A stretch of 64,000 nt of DNA from positions 124,001-188,000 of the forward strand of contig BDDD01002286.1 of NCBI GenBank assembly GCA_001972305.1, in the 5' to 3' direction. Position numbers and translations under genes: made by a program. Below, piece after piece: positions 1-10,329 of the stretch. The first letter of the stretch is position 1, and every line of letters starts with the position of its first letter. The notes under the pieces were generated by a model. It had not been told where the DNA came from. It worked only from the letters and a program-made list of their open reading frames with translations, and searched no databases. The stretch comes from Cephalotus follicularis (lineage: Eukaryota > Streptophyta > Magnoliopsida > Oxalidales > Cephalotaceae).

Positions 1-498
1 TGATGTTTCTTTACCCCCGAATCTCATTAAAGTTTCCCAATGATCAGGATCCAACCTAGGAGGAGGTTTCAGCCTACGCTCCTTATCTGTTTGGTGAACC
101 AAGTAGTAATCATGCTTTACTCTATGTTTCCAAACCCTCCATTTATCATTGAGCGACTTCATGCAAATTGTTCTGTATTCCAGGGGCGCGTTGGTGTTGC
201 TGTAAACAGTCCAAAATTAGACATCAGACAACACAGTTGAGAGGATCATGTATAAAAAATATTGAAAGCTTAATATCATAATTGAAGTATTTTTTACCAA
301 AATGTTATCTAAAACAGAATTATCCATCTTACTCCAAGAACTGATTGTCAACGGTAACAAATCACCATCGCGAGCATAGCTCCCCAATTGTCCTACCAAT
401 AATGTGGTGTTTGGTCCAACAGCTTGGTGAAATTCATTCCACTCTAAGATCAATCTTTTATCTGTGAAGATCAATCTTTTATCTGTGCCCCACGGCAA
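1..498 (-). pseudogene. Transposase_24 (Ptta/En-Spm) domain fragment
   Basis: On the minus strand, two open stretches carry the hallmark layout of the plant Transposase_24 domain associated with CACTA (En/Spm) elements. The first (about 498-298) reads EWNEFHQAVGPNTT, then LLPLTISSW. The second (about 199-1) reads SLNDKWRVWKHRVKHDYY, then a DPDHWETLMRF-type segment. In the family, these 'N..G.PIG.N', 'PLT...W' and 'WR.WK..LK' blocks come in this order. Between them lies an AT-rich stretch (about 201-297) with a GT start and an AG end, which I read as a probable intron, although the reading frames do not join cleanly. The domain runs off the left edge. This is seen in the sequence; that it belongs to the same CACTA whose end lies at 54257 is inference. 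It could also be a remnant of a separate gene. Confidence 0.7.
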
Positions 499-558
499 AT
501 ATTGAATTTATCCTTTTAGCTAGGTCTCTTTCTTTACGATACACCATCACGGACATGG

Positions 559-2148
559 TAATCTAACAATTTAGCAAGTGGAAGTAGGGATCATTCCCAC
601 GAAGAGCTGAAAGGAGATGCTATAAAATAAACTTAGGATGCAACTAAACAAAAATAACGAATACGAAATTAATTTAATCTAAGTTAACAATGCAAATAAA
701 ATGAATTGAAAAGAGGATTGATTTTGAATTAAACTAATTTAATGAAAAACTAAACAATTCAAATTAAAAATGTAATGTAAACTAACAAAATAAATAAATA
801 AATAAATAAATATGAAACAGCAATCCCGTAGATGTGAGAATCCCCGCATGTATATATATATATTCAAATTCAAGGCACAAGTTTCAGTTTAGCGCAGAAA
901 ATTACCGAATTAACCTAGGTACAACCTATCCTGTCAAACCTTGATACTCTCAAAAGGTTGATTGGTTAAAGGGTGTCTTTGGTTAACACAGCAAACTGGT
1001 GATTTAGCCTAGGTACAACCTATCCTGTCACACCATGATACTCTCAAAAGGTTGATTGGTTAAAAGTTGTCATTGGTTCAATCACATAAACAGTATTGCA
1101 TGATATAGATGAAATAAAGCTACTAACAATAAATCATCAAAATAGATTTTATATATTAAAATTCTCTCATCAATGTTGTCACTATATTAACAAGAAAAAG
1201 TGTCTCATAAACATGTAATTAAACTTGAAACCAAAACTAAAAAATATATATATAACATGGGTTCATCTACATCTAGGGATTAGAGAAACTTAGCCGAACA
1301 TGACGACAATGGTGACAATATTCTTCAATGAATTCTCCATCGCCATGCCCCTACTGTCGCTACCTCTACTTTCCATTGTGTCTCTCTGTCTCGTACTATT
1401 GTCCGCCTCCTTTTCTTTTTTATGCAATATATATATGAGCAGATTAAACCTAAAAAAAAAAAAACTAATGTATGCATGTGAGGCGTGGCTGATGCGTGCA
1501 TGGGCTCGTATGATGGACGCATGTGGTGCTACTTAATTTGATTGCTGCATGGGCTTATGTATCCCATGGGCTGGATGTGTGCATATGAGATGCTGGATGC
1601 TTTGGAGCTGACGACACGTGCAGGCTGCTGATGGGCTGCTGCATGTTGAATTGCGGCTGGAATGTTTGCATGGCCTGCATGCATGTAGGCTGAATTGATA
1701 GTGATGCTTGATACGCATGGAGGAATGAAGAAGCATGCGACAAGAATTGCAATTTATGGAGAGTGACATCATGATGACATCAGCATGGGCTCCACATGTT
1801 TCAATACTTGTTTTCTTGCAATATCTCTTCATCGGAGCTTCAAAATGAATTGGCCCAAGAACTAAAAGTGCTCCAAATAATTTTATGAACAAAATGAGCC
1901 TAATATTTAATATATTCTGAGCCTTAAATTTTAACTTCTCTCGCTTAAGTGGGTGAACTATTGAACAGATCTTTGACATCAAACCACTTTAACTTGAAAA
2001 GTAGCGTTTTAGCTCCATTTTCTCTTATTCCGCAATAATAATCATAATACCTGGAAATCACATAAACACCACCACAGTAGTCTATTCTAAGAATAAAAAT
2101 ATAATAAATAAGTCATTAAAAATAACACATTTTTATGCTTATCAAATA
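559..2148 (-). repeat. 3' LTR of the Athila/Tat-group element
   Basis: About 1.6 kb. It matches 13635-14923 over most of its length and starts TGATAAGC when read on the minus strand. A polypurine tract (2149-2163) abuts it on the element side, which makes it the 3' LTR. The outer end is set by the CATGG repeat and is less certain because the last bases do not read as the usual CA. It contains an internal 94-bp direct duplication and stretches dense in GCATG and GGCTG. The open frames inside are not genes. Confidence 0.75.
914..1085. repeat. 94-bp direct duplication inside the LTR
   Basis: The block beginning CCTAGGTACAACCTATCC starts at 914 and again at 1008. The other LTR copy shows the same duplication with the same 94-bp period (starts near 13699 and 13793), so the duplication predates this insertion and belongs to the family. 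Confidence 0.8.
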
Positions 2149-2163
2149 CCCCCATACTTGCAC
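2149..2163 (-). other. polypurine tract of the Athila/Tat-group element
   Basis: Read on the minus strand, AAGTATGGGGGTATT lies directly before the TGATAAGC start of the LTR. This is the expected place and composition for the primer of plus-strand synthesis. A second similar purine run with a long G stretch lies near 3139-3156, as is common in this group. Confidence 0.7.
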
Positions 2164-3400
2164 TTTACTTGTCCTCGAGCAAACAAAATGTAAAGCTAAG
2201 AACAAGAACATAAAAACATAAACATAAATAGCAAACACAAACAAAATCTAACTCACTTTCGTAGGAATCACGATTGCATTTGGCGGATGCAACAAGCCTT
2301 TAAACCCCTAGGTGGCCCTAGTGGACGAGTTTTAGCCTCGTGAGTGTTTTCCAATTGAATAAACACACAAAATTCAGTTCATCAAAAATTTGACAATAGG
2401 TTAAATGTATCTCTACTCGAAAATTCATAGAACACCCCCATACTTGAATTTTATTATCTCATTCCAAGTTCTAGAATCAAAACACATCTCAATTAAGGAG
2501 CTTTCATATATATTTCTATAATTCCACAATATGTAACCAATCAAAATATGCATTCTTAGCAACATAAAATCGTAGTTCGGAGTCGGACAAAGAACTTTAG
2601 CACTTACACACATATTCTTTCTTTTGCTTTTTCTCGTTTTCTCCTTTTTTTTATTCTTCCACTCTTTTCCATCTGAAATGTCATGGATGGAACAAACACC
2701 AGACACTCAAAGTACTAAGTAGCGAGCTTTCTATAAGACCCATGTAGCGAGCTTTCAACCAGTTACTCTCAAACCAGTTGGCTTTAAAGAACTAGGTGTA
2801 AAACAACCCTCGGATTTAATTACTCGAATCAAATAGGGTACAAACCAAGACTGAATTCAAAAAGGTAAAATATACATTTTTTTTACATATATATGTAAGA
2901 ATATCCATTCATCGTCCTTCTGCTCACTGAAATTTATGAAACTTTGAAAACATATAAGATGGTCTTTTATTAATATTTTCATTTATTTTTCATATAAACT
3001 CCTACCTTGAGATATAATTATTTTCTTTTCCTCGAAAACGAAAATTTTATTATTTCTCCTATGGGGTTTTATATTATTTCGAAGTATATCAACATTTATT
3101 CCTACTTTCAAAATTAAAATGAACAACGGTATTAACCCCCCCCCCACCCCATACTTAAACGTTGCATTGTCCTCAATGCAATGAAAGATAAATATAAAAA
3201 TAACAATAAATGAGCAAAATTAATCAAACAATGCAAATAAATAAAAGAACAATGGGGTAGGATTTACCGGATATGATTGTGAATCTTGAAATAATCTATC
3301 AGCGTAGCGGAAAATTTTGAAGATTATCAATCCGCACTTAAAATACGTACAAAAACAAAAACAAAAACGTAAAAATAAACGAGATATATAAAATAAAATA
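2164..3400. other. 3' non-coding region of the Athila/Tat-group element
   Basis: AT-rich sequence between the integrase remnant and the 3' LTR. It holds two blocks of the form CCCCATACTT followed by a GTCCTC(G/A)A-type segment (near 2151-2180 and 3150-3175), the repeated downstream signature of Athila/Tat elements. I see no gene. Confidence 0.55.
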
Positions 3401-3409
3401 AAAACACAG

Positions 3410-3985
3410 TGGGTTGCCTCCCACTAAGCGCTTTGCTTTAACGTCTTTGGCTAGACGCTGCTGGTGTGGATATCACAGAGCAGTATAGACAGAATCAATC
3501 AGGTCAACAGACTCAATGATCTGTCCGACATTAATTCCATCCACATATGATTTCAAACGCGGCCCATGGATGTTAAATGTGTCTTCAAAACCTGTCCAAG
3601 CAAACTCAAAAATACCAAGTGAAAGCACAGTGTGAACAATATAAACAGCATCCGAAAAATATTTCCACCAATAAAATCCATCAAAAACATCATGAGTACC
3701 TGGTCGATAAATCTCAAAAGCACCATTTGAGAACTCAATGTTAACAATATAAGGATCATCCCAAGAAGATTTCCACCAGTAAAAACAATCAAGAAAACTA
3801 GGTGTGGCCAACCAACCAGTAAAACATGTGAGCATTGAGAATGCACACCCTCCATCCTTTTCGATCTTTAGTAAAGAAAAAGTTATTTTCAAGGGTGGTG
3901 TGAGGATGGGACGGTTTGCTAAGTTTTCGCATGAAATGGGACAGATCATCCCATTGATTATCTGAAATTGAATGAATGAGTCCAT
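3410..3985 (-). pseudogene. integrase C-terminal remnant and following conserved segment (Athila/Tat)
   Basis: The minus-strand frame ends with TFNIHGPRLKSYVDG, close to the 'TFKVNGHRLKPYL.G' tail that follows the integrase chromodomain-like region in Athila/Tat/Ogre-type elements. It is preceded by GIFEFAWTGFEDTF, matching the 'G.FEL.WTGPF' part. Next to it on the element's 3' side (3411-3450) lies a segment that on the minus strand holds AAAGCGCTTAGTGGGAGGCA, a well-known conserved stretch after pol in these elements. The main catalytic integrase region is not recognisable. Fossil. Confidence 0.6.
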
Positions 3986-4397
3986 CGTCTAACCAACTCA
4001 TCACTTCCTTTTGCATGGCTTCTAATTCTTCGAATTCCTTCACACATTCCATGAGTTCGATCTCAAAATCTACGTCAAAGTATGTTTGGTCAGGCGTGGC
4101 AATTTTGTGAGTGTAATGGGATAGATTATCCCATTCGCAATCTGATGTTGGCTCATTAAGCTTATTTTCTAGCCATGCTAACTCAACTTCATTTTCCAAC
4201 CACTGTGTGTCAATCCTATCAGGAGTCAAGTGTATCAAAGGAGAATCCAACAGGGCATTAATCTCAACAGTGTCTGAATCCGCCTCACAATCATCGTCAA
4301 CGAAACTCTGAGGATATGTCCTATCTATACTATCTATGGCAAAACAAGCCTCCTCACCTTGAGGTCCTAGGGGTGCATTGAAGATGTTTATTCTCAA
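3798..4397 (-). pseudogene. post-protease ORF region (Athila/Tat)
   Basis: An open region following the protease block. It begins MRINIFNAPLGPQGEEACF, the 'F...CF.ID' type of linker found after the protease in Athila/Tat elements. It is rich in Asp and Glu and has paired 'WDNLSH/WDDLSH' repeats. I know no defined enzymatic function for it. Fossil, part of the 559-14923 element. Confidence 0.5.
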
Positions 4398-4445
4398 TTT
4401 CTTATTACCAAAGGATATGTCCCTAGCTCCAGATCGATAATATAT

Positions 4446-4812
4446 TCAAGCATTTGCTGTGGCTAAGAAAGGACGACCTAAGATAATCAATTGCGGCTTC
4501 TCATTCGCATGTGTTTCCATATCAAGCACAAGGAAATCCACTGGAAAATAAAGCTCATCTACTTTCACCAAAACGTCCTCAATGAATCCCTTCGAAATTT
4601 TCAAAGATCTATCAGCAAGTTGAAGGGTTACCTCAGCGGGTTTCAATTCTCCAAATACGAAATGCTCATAAACTGAGCTAGGGAGGATGTTAACGCTAGC
4701 CCCTCAATCCAAAAGTGCTCTCTCTATTTGTAAATTTCCAATTTTGCAAGATATCAGAGGAGCTCCAGGATCTTTTAGTTTAGGTGGCAACTTGTTAGAA
4801 AGCATTGCGCTC
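4446..4812 (-). pseudogene. aspartic protease-like block (Athila/Tat)
   Basis: The minus-strand text reads VTLQLADRSLKISKGFIEDV, then FPVDFLVLDME and IILGRPFLATANA. This is the standard retropepsin C-terminal half of plant Athila/Tat elements: 'LADRS...G..EDVLV.V..F.FP.DF.V.D...' followed by 'ILGRPFL.T..A'. The neighbouring part toward 4812 continues the same domain. It would process the Gag-Pol polyprotein. Fossil. Confidence 0.75.
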
Positions 4813-4814
4813 AC

Positions 4815-5972
4815 CTACTCTGTGAGATGGACCGTTTTTGGAATATGCGTTTTCAGCTTATGCTTTGCGGTGCATAAGTATTTTAGGAACTTGGCATAAG
4901 CTAGCACTTGCTGTATCGCATCTAGAAGAGGAAGGTTGATTTGGACTTGTTTGAACAATTCCATCATCTCGTCCATTCTTGCTAACTTTCTACCAAACGG
5001 AGGAACTAAAGACGGAGATCGCAAACACTCGGGGAAAGGTGCTTTAGGTGTGGCAAAGGTAATGTCTTTTTCCTTCCCCTTTTGTTCATTTTCTTTAGAC
5101 ATGGATGCTTTAGTGACTTCCGTTTCATATTGACCAACGGTATCTTTCTCACTACTCTTGGAGGGCACACTCTCTTCAGGATTCTTTTCATTAATCGGAT
5201 CAGGATTTGAGATAGTTTCTTGCATTCCTTCGATTACTTGACCATTTCTCAAAGTAGTAATTGCTTGGGCTTATTCTACGTAGGAACACTGTCCATCCTG
5301 ATTTCTTGGATTGCCTACCACTTGACTGGGTAGGTGGCTTTCTTCTCTCTTTCTCATTATATCAGCTAGTTGTCCTATTTGTATTTCCAATTTGGAGATG
5401 GATTGGGTATGGGAGTGAATTATCTGATCATATTTATGACTGTTCTTGTTGATCCCATCTAACGCAAATAATACCTTTTCAAATTTATCTTCATTTGTCG
5501 TAGGCATTTGAGGTGGTGGAACATTGGGTTGTTGCACATCCCTATAGGCATTTTGATAAGGAAAGGAATTATCTTGCCTATACGGGGGATTTTGGCTAGT
5601 ATTGGGCTGCTTCAATGAAAAATTGGGGTGATTCCTCCATCCCGGGTTAAACGTGTTGGAATATGGATCATTTCCCGGTCATTGGAATCCTTGCATTGCT
5701 TGTGCTTGTTCTTGAATAAAATCCGGATAATGCACAGCAAGCGGGAAATCACTCATACAATGTGTTGGGCTAGCACATAAGGTGCAACCCTCTTGTGCCA
5801 TGGAATTCTGAGTGGATTGCTTAGGAAGCGTTCCTATGGTTAGCACTTTATCTAGCTTTTGTGATAGGATGTCCACCTTAGCCTTGATGGTCTCAAATTG
5901 GCTCACCTCATAAATACCTCCTTTCTTTTGAATCTCTATTACGGAGGACTTTATTCTGGATGATAAATGACG
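4815..5972 (-). pseudogene. gag, C-terminal part (Athila/Tat)
   Basis: The minus-strand frames show KVDILSQKLDKVL, a CTLCASPTHCMSDFP cysteine-rich zinc-knuckle-like segment, then NPPYRQDNSFPYQNAYR and ISKLEIQIGQLADIM, ending in a charged region with PSLVPPFGRKLARMDEMM. This order (coiled coil, Cys motif, 'YNPGWR.HPNFSY'-like region, 'LE.QIGQLA', 'PPFP.R') is the usual Athila/Tat Gag tail. It continues the gag that begins at 13630; the two parts are separated by the Tekay-type insertion. Confidence 0.75.
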
Positions 5973-5977
5973 CAAAG

Positions 5978-7533
5978 TGACACACCCCGTATTTCCATTC
6001 ACGTATAATGGACCAGCATATGTGTTGATATCAGAAATAAGCATAAATAATATTCCATCATTTCAATTAATAGTCATAATTAAAATTTGCGGAAGCATTC
6101 GATAAGCCGGAATATAACATAAGCCATTCGCACGTATCCCATACTACGTGCGGGTAAAACCACAATTATCCTTACATAAAAGGAAAATACAACACTACGA
6201 GGTATGAACCGTTCAATCCCAAAATTACAGTACAACACCATAAATAATAAACCTTAATTCAGAGTAAGAAGCTCTCCAAGCTTCAGCAGCAGTCTCCAAA
6301 AGTCCTTGCTTAATCTGAAATTGTAGGGGTTAGCCGTTGTCCTCACTTGGCTAAGTAGAATGATAATGTATGGTAAGGAGTATATGAATGCAACATGTAT
6401 GACAGTTTATATCAAAATAACATTTGAATGGGCCAATATATATAAGCAATCATGCCAAGTGGCCATAAACAATCCATATGCAAGAATACCGCACAAGGGT
6501 ACAATCAATTCAACACTCACTGGGTGACACAAGTCGCTAACTCCTAGCACTAACTGTGCACCACCTATCCATCACCCTGCGCTCCAAGAATGACAGACTA
6601 TGTAACACTTACTATCGGCGTTGGCGGGTAGTTTAACACTGCAAACACACTTAGGTGATGTTCTGGCCAACTCCTGGCACTCAGAATCACATTCCCGTAG
6701 TTAGTGACAACCTCCGTCACAAAACCACGGCACTCATACACAATCAATACAATCAATTCAAGAATAATATTACATATATCATCAATATGCAATAGAAAGT
6801 AGTTTTCTTTAGAAACTATAACACTTCACTTATCGTACCTCTCTTTGGAGGAAAACGACATCACTTAAATAGTGGTTTCCAATTTGGGAAACAAAACAGT
6901 AAGTACCTCTCATATAGGAGGAAAAATCAGTAGTTTATTTGGCAATAATCATTCGCTTGAAAATGATAGTTTGATTTCATAAATTGGATACATAGTCCAT
7001 AGTTGGTTTCAATCATTGAAATACAGTGGTGGTGGTGATAAATGACACCAAAACAGTTTATAATAATGTGACAGTAGCACATTCGATAACACTTTTATAA
7101 ATCAATAATTCTTGCAATAAGAGATCTCACTTGAAAATGGTGTTTAAAACCATGCGTTGTGCATATAGTACATAATTCGTTCGATCATTGTAATACAAGT
7201 AGTAGTGATGTTAAATAACATCAAACAGTATATACTAGATGGTGGTAGCATATACAATTCAATAACAATAACAAACAGTAACAATTCAATCAATGTATGA
7301 ACTTTCTACCCAGAACAGTCGGCTGCCATGAAGAACCAGTCGACTGTTGGGTTGAGTAGTCGACTGTTTTGGGTGCCAGTCGACTGCCTCTGCCCAGAAA
7401 ATGCAGAAATAGCAAGTCATGTAATGCTAATTCAATTCCCAATCAATTCAATACATGTAATTATGCAGAAAATAACATACATAATATGCATACTCATATC
7501 TTCCATGACATATCATTACCCCTACCTCAAATT
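5978..7533 (-). repeat. 3' LTR (incomplete) of the Tekay-like element
   Basis: Near-identical to 10330-11886. It is the downstream LTR because the coding order runs toward it. It is shorter than the 2.66-kb upstream copy. It includes the palindrome cluster CAGTCGACTG near 7315-7390. Confidence 0.88.
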
Positions 7534-8412
7534 GCTGTAGACAGTAAAACCCTCATTACCCTCCGGTAATGCCAACACTGGAGCTGAAATCAGCCGACTC
7601 TTCAACTCTTGGAAACTCGCTTCACAGGAATCATCCCATACAAAGCTTGACTTCTTCTGAGTCAACTGTGTCAGTGGCGTAGCAAGTTTCGAGAATCCTT
7701 CGATGAATCTCTGATAATAGCCAGCCAAACCCAAGAAACTATGAACCTCCATCACGTTCTTCGGTTGGGGCCAATCAACAATGCTTTCAATCTTCGAAGG
7801 ATCCACCGATAATCCTTCACTTGATACTATCTGACCTAGGAACGCCACATGATCCAGCCAAAATTCGCACTTGCTAAATTTGGCGTACAGCTGTTCCTTC
7901 CGTAGTGTCTGCAGTACAATCCTCAAGTGCTGCATATGTTCCTTAGTGTTCTTTGAGTAGATCAGGATGTCATCTAAGAATATGACGATAAACTGGTCCA
8001 GGTAAGGTCGGAACACTTTGTTCATTAGACACATAAAGGCTACAGGAGCATTAGTCAAACCAAACGGCAGTATCAGAAACTCATAGTGCCCATATCTGGT
8101 TCAAAATGCGGTTTTCTCCACATCACCTTCTCTAATTCTCAACTGATGGTAACCTGTTCTCAGGTCAAGTTTAGAGTATACAGTCGAGCCTTGTAATTGA
8201 TCGAACAACTCCTCAATATGTGGTAGAGGATACTTGTTCTTTACCGTCACTTGATTAAGCAGCCTGTAGTCAATGCATAGCCGCATTGATCCATCCTTCT
8301 TCTTCACAAACAGAATCGGTGCTCCCCATGGTGATACACTCGGTCTGATAAACCCTTTGTCAACGTAATCTTGCAGTTGAACTTTCAACTCCTTCAGCTC
8401 AGCAGGAGCCAT
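7522..8412 (-). pseudogene. pol: reverse transcriptase of the Tekay-like element
   Basis: Ty3/gypsy reverse transcriptase. The blocks read [20 protein letters not shown], then [33 protein letters not shown], the catalytic FLDDILIYS, and later [10 protein letters not shown] and [15 protein letters not shown]. The chromovirus-type '[18 protein letters not shown]' entry supports Tekay/Del. It would copy element RNA to DNA. Fossil, interrupted, and the window shows no RNase H or integrase after it. Confidence 0.9.
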
Positions 8413-9138
8413 TCAGTATGGTGCTCTGGATATAGGAGCAGTTCCAGGAAATAGCTCAATGCTGAACTCAACATCTCTCTCCGGTGGCAACGAAGTGAGT
8501 TCATCTGGAAACACATCAGGAAATTCACATACAACAGGTACTTGTTCAATATTAGACGTACCTTTCGTATGATCAATCAAATACGCCAAGTATCCCTCAC
8601 ATCCTTGCTTGAGATACTTCTGTGCTCGGGTATACGAGATAATCAGAGCAGTAACATTCTTCTCCCCGATAAACTTGCACTCCGTTCCGTCTTGCAGGTA
8701 AAACGTCATCATCTTATTGTAGCAATCAACACAAGCATGATGAGCATACAACCAATCCATCCCCAAGATTACATCAAAATTTCGGATAGGTTGGACTATC
8801 AAGTCAGCGGATAGTTCCATCCCAGCTATCACAATTTCACATTCCTTCAGAACAGTATCAGATAGAAGACAAGTACCCACAGGAGTACTCACTTCCAAAA
8901 CATATGATAGTCTAGAAGTAATGCCCTGCAAATTACAAGCAAACTCAGATGCAATGAATGAATGCGTCGCACCAGGGTCAATCAATACATGAGCTAAGAT
9001 GCCAGATATATGAATAGTACCTCCTACAACAGTAGTAGATTCTGGCACATCATCTTTAGATAAGGTATAGACTCTACCTTTCATGATCCCCTTCCCGGTA
9101 TCTCTTCGCGGTTGAGCTGCCGCAACTAGCACCAGCAT
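8413..9138 (-). pseudogene. pol: aspartic protease and linker of the Tekay-like element
   Basis: Retropepsin-like domain. HVLIDPGATHSFIA holds the active-site motif in the D-(P/T)-G-A form, followed by VILGMDWLYAHHACVDC, the conserved 'ILGMDWL' C-terminal block, then a linker to reverse transcriptase ending CEFPDVFPDELTSLPPERDV. It overlaps the end of gag in another frame, as is common between gag and pol. Fossil. Confidence 0.88.
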
Positions 9139-10249
9139 TCCCTTGTTGGCCGCGCACTTGATCCTTCAACATTGGGCAATCTTTCAGTATGTGACCCTGT
9201 GAGCCACACTTCAAACACTTTCCCATCTTCTTCCAACATTCTGATTCATCATGATTCGGACAATCGCAAAAAGTGCATCCTTCAGAGTTTTGTGGGCCAC
9301 TTCGGTTAGGAGTTCTTGATCGAAAATTGTTGCGTCGAAAACCTCCTTGATTCTTATTTCCAGACTTTGCAGAACCAGCAGGTTTGTTGCTACCCTGTCC
9401 TTGTGACTGTGCTGGTCTCGATTGAGTACGAGATCGCTCAATCCTTCTGTCATTCGCACCCGCTTCCAGAATCATTGCTCTTTCAGCAACATCAACAAAA
9501 GTGGTCAGCTGTAACAATAACAATTTGGACCTGATATCTGGTCGAAGGCCTTTCAAGAACCTTCGGATCATCCGTGACTCACCCTCAACAAGATAAGGCG
9601 TATGTCTCGCCAGCTCCATGAATCTAGTCTGGTATTGAGCTACCGTCATCTCTCCTTGACATAACTCCATCAGCTTTGTCTCCCGACGATCTCGTTCAAT
9701 CTGCGGTACGTAAGTACCAAGAAACTCGGACTGGAATCTGTCCCAAGTCCTGTCAAGCCCACGGTTTTCCCATTTCGCTTCAGTTCTCTCCCACCAATAA
9801 GTTGCCTCGCCCCACAAGCGGTACATAGCAAAATTAAGCTTTTGGTCATCATTGCATTCTAGGGCAGCAAATATCTTTTCCAGGTCTCTGATCCACCGTT
9901 CAGCTATGGTAGCATTTAGCTCGCCATTAAAGGTTGGAGGATTCTGTCGCATGAACCGCTCCAGGTCTCTGCCAAAAGCACCGACATGATTGACTTCTGG
10001 AACACACTGTCGGGCTTGAGTAGCCTCATACATCTGTCTCATCGGTTCCATGTTTGTTGCATTGGCTTGGATCTGCTGTTGGAAAAGATCAGCCATGCGC
10101 TCGAAGTTGCTCCTCTCATCGTGTACGGGAGGAACATTCACCTCCGGGGCATTTTCGTGAACAGGCGGGGCATTGTTCCCCTCGTCAGCTCTGCGCCTTC
10201 CACGTCTGCCTCTTCTTAGATCCATTTCGTTTCCTATATGGAATGACAA
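9074..10249 (-). pseudogene. gag: gag of the Tekay-like element
   Basis: 391-codon open frame. The N-terminus is rich in Arg and Gly (LRRGRRGRRRADEGNN). The central retrotransposon gag domain reads FNGELNATIAERWIRDLEKI, ATYWWERTEAKWE and MTVAQYQTRFMELARHTPYL. A basic region follows, then two CX2CX4HX4C zinc knuckles (CTFCDCPNHDESEC and CLKCGSQGHILKDC). It would form the virus-like particle and bind RNA. It lies directly after the primer site. The length matches typical chromovirus Gag. Its frame looks largely open. Confidence 0.9.
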
Positions 10250-10313
10250 AAATCATTAGGAAACAATTCACTAATTTTCGAGAAACTTATCCCAGCTAGC
10301 ATATATGGAATAT

Positions 10314-10325
10314 GCTCTGATACCA
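10314..10325 (-). other. primer binding site (initiator tRNA-Met)
   Basis: On the minus strand the sequence is TGGTATCAGAGC, complementary to the 3' end of plant initiator tRNA-Met. It lies 4 bases inside the LTR end at 10330. Confidence 0.93.
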
Positions 10326-10329
10326 TGCT

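Noticed and set aside
487-505. Possible tRNA-Asp-type primer site next to the left LTR
   Set aside because: It only loosely resembles one, and the neighbouring sequence is Transposase_24 coding text while the purine tract at 2149 shows that the LTR at 559-2148 is a 3' LTR.
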